Assembly (NCBI RefSeq): GCF_036373705.1
Contig: NC_089850.1
Coordinates: 46,167,548-46,231,547, forward strand
DNA: 64,000 nt
Direction: 5' to 3'
Source: Amia ocellicauda
Lineage: Eukaryota > Chordata > Actinopteri > Amiiformes > Amiidae
The position numbers were made by a program, and so were the translations under genes. Shown in pieces: positions 1 through 9,952 of the stretch (within the stretch, counting starts at the first letter, position 1; every line of letters begins with the position of its first letter). A model generated the notes under the pieces. The model ran no database searches. It was not told the origin of the DNA and saw nothing but the letters and a program-made list of their open reading frames with translations.

Positions 1-180
1 GTCCCTGTGTCTTTGGAAGCCTCCTCTCCCGTATATACGCTCTGCTTGCTAATATGGATAACATTTATAATAAATAAATCGATCTGACTGCATGCCGTGA
101 AGCGGAGAATGTTGCCCTCTTTTTTCCGAACTCCGTTGCACACTCACACAGTAAATAATCTGTCGCTGTGTGTGATCCAG

Positions 181-1153
181 TCCCACAGAGGACATCCCCA
201 ACAGCGCCCAAGAACATGCCCGCCCCTCAGAGGCAGCCCAATACAACTCCCTCCATGGGCATCCGGAAGAACCCTCCAATGGCCAGGAACGGGGGCAGCG
301 ACACCGACGCGCAGATCATGGAGCTCAACCAACAGGTAGATTCGCAGGGCGGGTAAGAAGACCTTTGCTATATGCAGGGATATTCAGTTCAGTGTCCACC
401 ACCTTGATTTCAATGGTATTCAATTTGGGGTTCAGCTAGATTTTAGCTGATCTCCTTCCCGTGTGAGATGGATCAGTTGTGATCTTATTATCCTGATTTG
501 TATTCTATTTTATTACTTAATTTGCTTGTTTTAAACACAGAAAATGTGTCCAAAGTCCATTTCCTATTAACCAAGCTGGACAACATGTCTTTGCTAAAAT
601 ATACTCACATGGACCTGAATAGATGGATCCCTGTGTTGTTAATTAAAGTCAAGATTAATAAGCAAAGTAAAGGGTTTCTCCATATTGTGATGGCTGTCAG
701 AAAGCGATTGTTTAGTTCCTTGCTCTAGGAGTGAATGACCCTCCTCCGCAGGGCTCCCCTGTCAGGTGACAGCAGAGACGCCAGGCTGAGCTCCGTGCAG
801 GGGGGGTGGCCTGCTGGTGCAATTGTTTTTTCTCACCATGTGGAGACTCTGGCAGCTGAACAGCTGATATATCGAATGGCAGGTCTTTATTTGTTATAAT
901 ATGGAAATATTCATAATTGAGCAATTCTCAAAGCTATTGCTGAAGTCCACTTTGATCCATCTGAATTGAACTGTTAACAAAACAAGTATCACTTATAATT
1001 GGAAGTCTACCCCCCTCTCAAAACATATGTACTATTCCACCAAGTCAAGGATATAATTGATGTGAATGCTTATCATTAATCATTTACCAGCTTGTGATGG
1101 CTGCAAGTAATTGAGGAATTCAGTTGCTGGTTCAGCGTGTCCCTGCACCCCCC

Positions 1154-1190
<37 letters not shown>

Positions 1191-2513
1191 ATGTCAGATA
1201 TGGAAGAGAATGTTCCGTAATGTAATCCCGTCTCCATATGAACTTGTCGTTCCACAGAGTTGCAGATTGAAATCCAGCCTGTTATTAAAAATGGCAATCT
1301 GTTTTCCTTTTCTTTTAAGTTAATGGAACTCAAATTGACGGTAGATGGTCTGGAGAAGGAGAGGGATTTCTACTTCAGTAAACTAAGGGACATCGAGCTC
1401 ATATGCCAGGAACACGAAACTGAAAACAACCCTGTCATCTCCAAGATTATAGAAATACTCTACGCTACTGAGGTACCTGTCACTCCCCTTCATAGCTCTC
1501 TTGGCTTCCTACATATGTATAAAAAACTTGTTCTGTAATGTAATCTGTAATCAAAAGCTCTAGAGGTAAGCTAACATACTCTCACTTTTAAGATCCACAG
1601 ACATATACAAATACACAAGCATTTGAAAGCTCAACATACAGTAACATCTACTCTGATTCTACCTAAAGGTCCTGTAGTTAAAAAATAAAAGTAAACATCA
1701 GCTTCACCTCATGTAATGCCCCCTAAATCATGTACTAGGGCCCTTTTCTCCAATACGTTTAAACAAATGTACATGGATTTAACACAATATATATATATAT
1801 GTATATATTATTCCGATGCATTGCCTGATGTCATCAGAGCAAGCCAAACTTTTGTATTTATTTAATATGGACTCGTTATTCATATTGAACCTTTTTGTCT
1901 TAATTTGTGGACAAAAAAATCTCTAAACGCAACACCACAATACAGCCACTTAAAATACATGGCCTACAACATTGATAACAGACTTAGGCTGAGGAATGCA
2001 CATTCTGGATGTAAAAGCCCATCCCTGGAGGGTGTTGTGAAAGTTGTGCACTTGTATTATAATTCAAAAGCACACAAATGGGCGCACAATAACACACCTG
2101 TTTTCATTGCAGAATGCCACAGTTGATGGGTTAATCCCGTAGTGTGCAGGAGACGTGCGTAAGTTAAATGTTTTAGTAACTATTGGAGAACAGGACCCTT
2201 AATGTTGAAGGGAAAGCAGTTTAAAAAGGAAGCAGATTTGTGTTGAGTTTGAAGATCAGTTGAACTGTTGCCATGTTTCAGGTGAGCTCAGTGCAGGACA
2301 GCAGGGGGAGCAGAGTAGGCCGGGGAGGGGGGTGAGGCATGTCATGGGGGTGTGAGTGTGAAACGTGTCTGTGGGTCGTTAAGGTGCTCTGTCCCGCCTC
2401 AGCGCACGAGAATCTCAACAGCTTTGTGCCTCCCTCTGTTTCAGGAGGGGTTTGCTCCTCCAGAGGACGAAGATCTTGATGAACAGCCGCGTGAGGACCA
2501 GGATGAATACTAA
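181..2513 (+). CDS. mapre3: EB3 microtubule plus-end-binding protein (3' part, last three coding exons)
   Basis: Exons read directly: 181-335, 1320-1472 and 2445-2513 (stop TAA 2511-2513). All have AG/GT borders and the frames join (phase 1 entering the first, then phase 0, phase 0). The gene starts left of the window, so the calponin-homology domain that binds microtubules is not seen. The first exon is the Ser/Thr/Pro-rich linker (VPQRTSPT...). The second is the coiled-coil EB-homology dimerisation domain (ERDFYFSKLRDIELICQEHE). The third is the acidic tail ending DQDEY, the EEY/F-like end that binds CAP-Gly proteins. Tail wording (EGFAPPED...) and ELICQEHE favour EB3 over EB1 or EB2. EB proteins track growing microtubule ends and recruit partners there. 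The neighbour tmem214 agrees with the vertebrate MAPRE3 locus. Paralogue a or b cannot be decided. Confidence 0.95.
1155..1189. repeat. (CA)n microsatellite in mapre3 intron
   Basis: Uninterrupted CA dinucleotide run of about 17 units, 130 bp upstream of the EB-homology exon. It codes for nothing. Confidence 0.97.
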
Positions 2514-2625
2514 ACCCACCTGATGACTTCTCCCTTCTCCCTGCCCATCCGTCTGCCCCCTGCATCTCCCCCTCAATTCTGCCCTGTCTCTCTCTGTGCA
2601 TCTCTTCCTCTCTCTCACTCACTCG

Positions 2626-2629
<4 letters not shown>

Positions 2630-2665
<36 letters not shown>
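2630..2665. repeat. (TC)n microsatellite
   Basis: Pure TC run of about 18 units inside a longer pyrimidine-rich stretch (2585-2720) in the mapre3 3' UTR. Confidence 0.97.
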
Positions 2666-2667
<2 letters not shown>

Positions 2668-3863
2668 TTATAATTTTGTATTATTTTTCTGTCTCTCTTC
2701 CCTCCTCTCTTTCTCCTAACCACAGCTGCTCCCAGGCTGTTCTCGCACTGCGTCCCGACCTCCGGGGTGGCACAGTCTCTTTCCCACACCATCACAGATT
2801 AGTGACAGGAATCAAATCATTTCAGCATGGTGCAAAAAACAAATTATTTAGTGAATGAACAAAAATAAATAAATGTGGGGTAAGGTAATGAACAAAGCTG
2901 TATATATTTTGATGCAAAAGACCAGAAGAGACTCACACAAAGAAATGACCTGAATCCGGTTGCTGAGTGGCCTCTGCGATTCTGATGTTTAGCTCTATTC
3001 GGGATGTATTGTACTTTGTAGTAGGCCTTCAGCGGTTTCAAAAGTAACCGTCACTCCATGCTCCTTCTCTTTCCCACACCGCTGTATCCATCCCATCTGA
3101 GACTGTATTATATCCAAGAGAAAAAAGAAAAAAACACTAAATGAAAACAAGATATTTAATTTGTATATTTTTTCTTAAATGACTTTACTTGCACTTTGCA
3201 TTTTGTTTAACCGTAATTGAAGATTATTGAGAAATAATTTGAGAAAAAAAAGGTGATAAGTTAATAGATTGCAAGATGTTTTAATGGCTTGTTTGTGTTT
3301 TAAAGACAGCATGAAGATTTTATTTGTTTATTTAAGGTCCTTTTGACTGGGGAGGGGACATACTTTCTTTTTGTTTTTTAAAGAGAAACAATACAAATAT
3401 AGCACTGATGGAAGAGACTTGTTCAACATGCTGTGTGGCTTAGTCCTTTGCCGGACATCTCTCTAACAAGCATGTGAATGTGGTAGGTGGTCGGTGAGGG
3501 ATTGAACTCTTTTTGGACTGCTTGTGTTGTAGGAGTTGGTCCTCAGTAAGGATCGGTTTATTTTGGTTGGATCTTTATGAAGAATGTGAGCTAAAATGTG
3601 GACGTAGGGGGAGTTCAGTGTTGGAGCTCGATGTTCACTGTAGATTGAGTGCAGCAGCACAGCTTTTTGGATGTATTGAACTCGACAGCAGGGCAGACGA
3701 GATGTCATACGCCGAAAGGCCTTACATCCATTTTACTTTAAATCGGGGACTGAACAGACGAACTGAACGAAACACGACTAATTGTGACAGATGTCGCATG
3801 ATTTGAGAGTTTAAAGAGTTTTTAGCTGCTATTTTTAATTTTGAGTTTATATTTTTGGACTTA

Positions 3864-3866
<3 letters not shown>

Positions 3867-3916
<50 letters not shown>
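3867..3916. repeat. (TTA)n microsatellite
   Basis: About 16 units of TTA in the distal mapre3 3' UTR. ATT/TTA tails of this kind often mark the 3' end of fish SINEs, but no SINE body is recognisable beside it. Confidence 0.95.
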
Positions 3917-3918
<2 letters not shown>

Positions 3919-4280
3919 GTTGTACACCTTTAATTGCCGTGTAAGTTCTGATTCGGAAAATGGCAATGGTCAAGAAGACCAGCACGGTTAAACCCAAGAG
4001 ATGTGGAAGGATTAAGGAATGCCGCTAGCACAGTTCTAGGCACCACCGCTCACCCCCTGCTGCTTCTACAATCAGACCACACAGACATCTGCCTGGACAT
4101 CTCACATACATTCTCGCATCGCCTGTCTGATTGAAACTCTGTGTGGCCATAACAATGGTGTTCAAAACTTGCATCTGTTTTAAGTTTTATTACATAAATA
4201 AACTTGTGTGAAAAATTGAATTGTGCGTCGATGATGTTCTCTTGCTGGGGTAGTCGAATAAAGAGCCCAGAGTGGGACAG

Positions 4281-7200
4281 AAAGATGTGGGATGTCAAGG
4301 AGAATGTGCATCATGTCAGCATTATCGTCCTTAAACTGATGTCCATTCCAACACACCCACTTTGATAATGAAACTGAACATTTTCATCCCTCAGTCTCTC
4401 CCAGGTTTCCATGTGTTTTTCTAAGTTTATTTATCCCTTCCTTTCCTATATTAGTTAAACAGTCCTTTGCATATTTGTATATTAAGTCTACGTATCCAAT
4501 ATGCACTCCTAAACAGTTGAGTTTGATTCATTCAGGCTGCTCTGTAGTTCTCTGCCGTTCGAAATGTTAAGTTTGCCAGATATTCAACACAGCAGTTCAC
4601 CAGACTAGTCAATCCTCCCTAAGGAATCGGAGAAAGGAGACGTCCCATGAGCCTGAATCAAATTATATTATAATAATTATCATTTTTCTTTATAATTACT
4701 TTTTACTTATAATTACCTTCCTAGTTTCTTGCTGAAACTGACACAGCAGCAAACTTAAAAAGGAGTTTAAGTTCCATTAAACGGAATTTAAACTCCTTTT
4801 AAAGTTTTCTGCAGTGTCAGTTTCAGTAAGAAACTCTTTACTCAATCTCAGCGCCTATTAAAAGTCCCGTCTCTCAGTGAGAGTGATGCAGATGCTAGTT
4901 TTGAATGAGAACTAGCCTTGTCACATGGGAGCTCTTGACAGCAGCATTTGCCCTGTTAATAAATCAAGTGGTTGTTAGTTTGTCCTCCTAAAGTAATAGG
5001 CCTCAGCTCTGTATCTGAACCAGAAAAACCGTGAGGAAAGAGCATCTCGGAACTGAGCAGCCCATAGGAGGCCCAGGGAAGCTCCTGGAGCCAAACAGCA
5101 AGGAATTCAAGCTCATTCTTCTGAAAGGATCTCTTTCAGATTGCTTAGAGAATTTAGACCAGTAGAGTATTGACATCAAAGTCATTATATGAGGAAGTCC
5201 TGTATAGGTCTACAAAAGATCTGTGGATATCCATTGTAAAGTATGACTTTATAGGTAAAGTAAATGGAGGGTAGAATAATGGGCTCTATAATGAAAGACT
5301 AAAAATAGATGTAGTGAATGAAGCCTTTGTTAAATGTGACCTGCTATGTTAGAGAAGAAACCTCTGCTGGGGAGATTTAAAGTCATAGTGCCTGTTTTCT
5401 AACTTAGCAGCTGGATCCATATCTATTACAGTTAACTGAGGTCAAGGTACTGCAAGTTACTCCAAAGATTTTTATTTTTTTAACAAGTGTTAAACGGGGA
5501 TATGGCCACATGGTCCAGCTAGTTGCCAGAGAAGATATAATTGAAGAAATAGTGTTACACAATGAGGTGGCCTGTGAGATACAGAGGGAGCTGTGCAAAC
5601 CAGTGTCTGTGCACCTGAAACAAGAGAGGTAAGTCTCAAACAGCACAGTCATATATTCTGAATTAACAGAACAAATATACCTGCTCTGAGTAAAGGTACT
5701 AGGTTTTAGATTTTATACCCAACACGTTATTTACCTTTACTCAATTTTAAATCATCCTTTCTCAGACATTATCAAAGTCGCTGGAGCTCATACCCATTCA
5801 TGAAGACTAAAGCATGTCCAAGTGACGTATTCATCGATATGTGAAACCCAATGGCAGGTATTTGAACAAACGCCTTCGTCCACTGCACTGTAAGGATTTA
5901 TGTGGAAAATAACTGAACTAACAGTGAATGCAAATTGCTCCTGTGCCAGTGAGTTAGTCTTTTTGTGTGAAAAGCATTGTTCAGCGTTAGTGTGAAAACA
6001 ATAATTAAGTATTTAAGTGTGACATATTGAGGAAAGCTACAGGGGGCATATTAATTCAGGCACTAAATGAGATGCCACACTGTTCCAGATCTCATCCCCC
6101 TGTACAACCCTGGACCTTTCCAGTCAGGCCTTCTTTCTCCACCGCATACATATTCTATGTGTTTTGAATTGGCTCTTCACTGCAGTGTGCCTGTGGGCTG
6201 AAATTATAATTGCTTTGCTTCTAGGTTGAGTTGCTATGATATGTTTTCAAACACAAGGTCAGGTACCAGGTCAGATCCCAAGACCCGTGAGTCGCCCCAT
6301 AGCCATTTGTTCAAATTCAAGAACTTCCCAGCCATGTCAATTACAGTGAGAGCCCTGCAGGCAAACTCAGGAGTCAGAGATGCTGCAGGGGGCAGGGAGG
6401 TGTCACTTGGCTCAATTACAATTCTCATTAAACACATTCTTATGGCTACTGCAGAACTGCGTGATAGTACTTCAGCCTAGTGTCTGACAAAAGAAGTGTT
6501 AGGATGGCCCTTACACCTTGTGCTGGACTCCCTTGGTGAATTAAGAATCGCTTTACAGGCCATTATACTGGAGCTGTGGTTCTCACTATGGATCAAAGGG
6601 AGCTTGCAATCCTCATCTGTGAGTGCAGCTGTGTGTCAGGTCCCACACTGGGAAATGTGCCCTCATTTCTGCGGGGCCAGACCCTGTCAGCACCCTGTTT
6701 TATGCTACAAGTGACCATTTCATTTGTTACTCTGCAGGAACTTTCCTCCTCCTCCTGGCCACCTTTATTTTTCACTTCTAGGGTTAAATTATGTGTAATG
6801 GAGTCATGGATCCAGTGCTCTTTAATTTGATCTCTTTGTTTAGGTGTTTGCCTAGAGTTCTAACTCTGAAACCCCCTGGCAATCAATTAACTTTCCAATA
6901 CTCCCTTATAGAAGAAGAATTAAGGACTAGCTTTTCTATTAACAATTATATCACTTTTAAAAGGAAGCCGGTTTAGCTTTATGACTGTCTTAAAACATCA
7001 GCTTCCTCCTTTATGATCACCAGACCAGACCCAGTGTAACACTAGCTAACACCAGTAGTTTAATTACCCACTATAACTGATTACACTGTGCGATTCAATT
7101 ATCAACACGTTGAAACCATTAAATGGCATTACTTGTGTATGATTAACTGGACCGCTGTCATTAATCTCTACACATTCATCCAAATACTAAATGCACCGAA

Positions 7201-7386
7201 TAAATACACGCAGCCCACAAACACTATGACAAAGAAAGCGAAGGGTCTTATGGGAAAAATAAAAACTCAACCAATCCTCAGAGCTGCACATGGTCTTGTC
7301 AGTTTCATTGGATCTGTCGCAGGAGATTACATGATTGCACTTTTATATACGATTACTGTTGCATACTACTCCTAATTTAAATAGAA
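4281..7386. other. Intergenic region between mapre3 and the Tc1 cluster
   Basis: About 3.1 kb, AT-rich, with only short random ORFs (the longest about 95 codons at 7088-7375, low complexity and with no recognisable domain). Apart from the palindrome at 4723-4835 no gene, RNA or known repeat was recognised. Confidence 0.7.
4723..4835. repeat. 113-bp palindrome (53-bp arms, 7-bp loop)
   Basis: Left arm 4723-4775 and right arm 4783-4835 are reverse complements with 5 mismatches in 53; the loop is ATTAAAC. There is no ORF. It is compatible with a foldback or MITE-type element, but no clear target-site duplication is seen. Confidence 0.85.
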
Positions 7387-8154
7387 GGTGTGTTGTGGTA
7401 TCTGGCACCAAGACGTTAGAAGTCCTGTAAGTTGCCAGGTGGGGCCTCCATGGATCGGACTTGTTTGTCCAGAACATCCCACAGATGCTCAATTGTATTG
7501 AGATCTGGGGAATTTGGAGGCCAAGTCAACACCTTGAACTCATCAGACCAGGCCACCTTCTTCCATTGCTCCGTGGTCCAGTTCTGATGCTCACGTGCCC
7601 ATTGTAGGCGCTTTCGGCAGTGGACAGGGGTCAGCATGGGCACCCTGACTGGTCTGCGGCTACGCAGCCCCATACGCAACAAACTGCGATGCACTGTGTG
7701 TTCTGACACCTTTCTATCAGAACCAGCATTCACTTTTTCAGCAATTTGAGCTACAGTAGCTCATCTGTTGGATCGGACCACACGGGCCAGCCTTCGCTCC
7801 CCACGTGCATCAATGAGCCTTGGCCGCCCATGACCCTGTCGCCGGTTCACCGCTTTTCCTTCCTTGGACCACTTTTGAAACGTACTGACCACTGCAGACC
7901 GGGAACACCCCACAAGAGCTGCAGTTTTGGAGATGCTCTGACCCAGTCGTCTAGCCATCACAATTTGGCCCTTGTCAAAGTCGCTCAGATCCTTACGCTG
8001 CCCATTTTTCCTGCTTCTAACACATCAACTTTGAGGACAAAATGTTCACTTGCTGCCTAATATATCCCTCCCACTGACAGGTGCCATGATAACGAGATTA
8101 TCAGTGTTATTCACTTCACCTGTCAGTGGTCATAATGTTATGGCTGATCGGTGT
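7387..8154 (-). mobile_element. Tc1-like DNA transposon relic A (internally deleted, 3' end lost)
   Basis: Minus-strand transposase pieces: 7761-7961 carries the HTH/DNA-binding part ([18 protein letters not shown] and a GRPRL AT-hook-like motif). 7416-7733 carries the middle (LRSRRPVRVP, QNWTTEQWKKVAWSDE), which jumps straight to SPDLNTIEHLWD. The region with the second catalytic Asp (QQDN block) is deleted between them. The 5' terminal inverted repeat is preserved at about 8105-8154, on the right because the element reads leftward. The opposite end stops near 7387 without a matching repeat. It cannot encode active transposase. Confidence 0.9.
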
Positions 8155-8160
8155 GTATAT

Positions 8161-9355
8161 ATACACTCACTGTGTTTGACCCCCTTTCGCCTTCAGAACT
8201 GCCTTAATTCTATGTGGCATTGATTCAACAAGGTGCTGAAAGCATTCTTTAGAAATGTTGGCCCATATTGATAGGATAGCATCTTGCAGTTGATGGAGAT
8301 TCGTGGGATGCACATCCAGGGCACGAAGCTCCCGTTCCACCACATCCCAAAGATGCTCTATTGGGTTGAGATCTGGTGACTGCAGGGGCCAGTTTAGTAC
8401 AGTGAACTCATTGTCATGTTCAAGAAACCAATTTGAAATGATTCGACCTTTGTGACATGGTGCATTATCCTGCTGGAAGTAGCCATCAGAGGATGGGTAC
8501 ATGGTGGTCATAAAGGGATGGACATGGTCAGAAACAATGCTCAGGTAGGCCGTGGCATTTAAATGATGCCCAATTGGCACTAAGGGGCCTAAAGTGTGCC
8601 AAGAAAACATCCCCCACACCATTACACCACCACCACCAGCCTGCACAGTGGTAACAAGGCATGATGGATCCATGTTCTCATTCTGTTTACGCCAAATTCT
8701 GACTCTACCATCTGAATGTCTCAACAGAAATCGAGACTCATCAGACCAGGCAACATTTTTCCAGTCTTCAACTGTCCAATTTTGGTGAGCTTGTGCAAAT
8801 TGTAGCCTCTTTTTCCTATTTGTAGTGGAGATGAGTGGTACCCGGTGGGGTCTTCTGCTGTTGTAGCCCATCCGCCTCAAGGTTGTAGGTGTCGTGGCTT
8901 CACAAATGCTTTGCTGCATACCTCGGTTGTAACGAGTGGTTATTTCAGTCAACGTTGCTCTTCTATCAGCTTGAATCAGTCGGCCCATTCTCCTCTGACC
9001 TCTAGCATCAACAAGGCATTTTCGCCCCCACAGGACTGCCGCATACTGGATGTTTTTCCCTTTTCACACCATTCTTTGTAAACCCTAGAAATGGTTGTGC
9101 GTGAAAATCCCAGTAACTGAGCAGATTGTGAAATACTCAGACCGGCCCGTCTGGCACCAACAACCATGCCACGCTCAAAATTGCTTAAATCACCTTTCTT
9201 TCCCATTCAGACATTCAGTTTGGAGTTCAGGAGATTGTCTTGACCAGGACCACACCCCTAAATGCATTGAAGCAACTGCCATGTGATTGGTTGGTTAGAT
9301 AATTGCATTAATGAGAAATTGAACAGGTGTTCCTAATAATCCTTTAGGTGAGTGT
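8161..9355 (-). mobile_element. Tc1-like DNA transposon B (nearly full length, one frameshift)
   Basis: The terminal inverted repeat at about 9327-9355 (ending AGGTGAGTGTA) is intact. The opposite end keeps only about 8 bp of it (TACACTCAC near 8161-8170). Transposase reads on the minus strand from 9206 (MGKKGDLSNFERG, HTH) and continues in another frame from about 9020 to the stop at 8167. One indel near 9020 separates the frames. All three catalytic acids are visible: WSDES, FQQDNAPCH and NPIEHLWD, with 36 residues between the second Asp and the Glu by my count. It sits directly beside relic A across a TATATATA junction. Confidence 0.93.
8167..9206 (-). pseudogene. Tc1-like transposase, frameshifted
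   Basis: This is the coding part of element B. The N-terminal half (9206 to about 9020) has the paired HTH region with FSRTTISRVYKEW. The C-terminal half, open for 273 codons from 8988 to 8167, has the DDE catalytic domain. Translation of the first frame ends near 8976, so the two halves overlap but are out of register by one base around a run of G at about 9018-9025. Joined, the length would be about 345 residues, normal for the family. The DDE domain has no stop codon, so decay is recent or slight. Confidence 0.88.
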
Positions 9356-9779
9356 ATATATAGATATAGATATAATACTTTCACATACAGACAAAGTACT
9401 TAAAGAGCACTTAAGTCCTTTATATTGAAGTAGTTATTAATATTATTCACTTCCCACAACGTTGTGTGTTAGCTGGGATAGTGTGTCACAGTGCTGTATT
9501 ATTATTATTTATTCTTAAAAACATTGCCCTTCCTTCCAAATCCATTGCAATTTGTACATCTGCTTGCATTTATCTAAAACACGATCGCTGATGCTAATCT
9601 GCATACTGGCATGCACAACAATACACATATTCCATGATAATGTATGGATTCCAGGGTGCTGTCACTGTCACAGTCGTGTTGTCGTCTGTATGGTGGGGTT
9701 GAAAGACACCCTTGATCACGTCGAGGCACATCCTGCAGGCGGCGCTGTTGTTAAAATTGTAACGGCGATCAGTTTTAAA

Positions 9780-9952
9780 AGAATACATCCCGCTGACGTC
9801 ACAGCGCCGAGGAGACGTGGCAAAGGGACGTTTAAATCCTCAGACTGGGACAGACGGGCGACCATTGTTTCCCTGCTGGAGCGCGGAGTGCGGATTCCTC
9901 GTACACACAGCGGGCTGCTTTGCTCTAACGCTTATTCACAGCGGTGTGGAAA
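9780..9952 (+). promoter_or_regulatory. tmem214: tmem214 promoter / 5' UTR region with palindromic CRE
   Basis: GC-rich sequence just upstream of the tmem214 start. It contains a perfect TGACGTCA at 9794-9801 and GACGTGGC near 9813-9820. No TATA box is seen. The transcription start is not defined; CpG-rich sequence continues into intron 1 to about 10600. Confidence 0.55.

Larger units (their letters stand above)
2514..4280 (+). other. mapre3: mapre3 3' untranslated region (inferred)
   Basis: This AT-rich, non-coding stretch follows the mapre3 stop. AATAAA hexamers at 4197-4202 and 4257-4262, the first followed by GT-rich sequence, are the best poly(A) signals, suggesting a UTR of about 1.7 kb. 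An earlier AAATAAATAAA cluster near 2862-2873 could give a short UTR. It contains a (CT)n tract and a (TTA)n tract. The 3' end is an inference without transcript data. Confidence 0.6.

Noticed and set aside
49-332. Minus-strand ORFs at the left edge
   Set aside because: Antisense to the mapre3 linker exon, whose plus-strand frame clearly matches EB3.
7088-7375. 95-codon plus-strand ORF
   Set aside because: No domain, AT-rich composition and no supporting signals; ends close to the Tc1 relic but is not part of its transposase.
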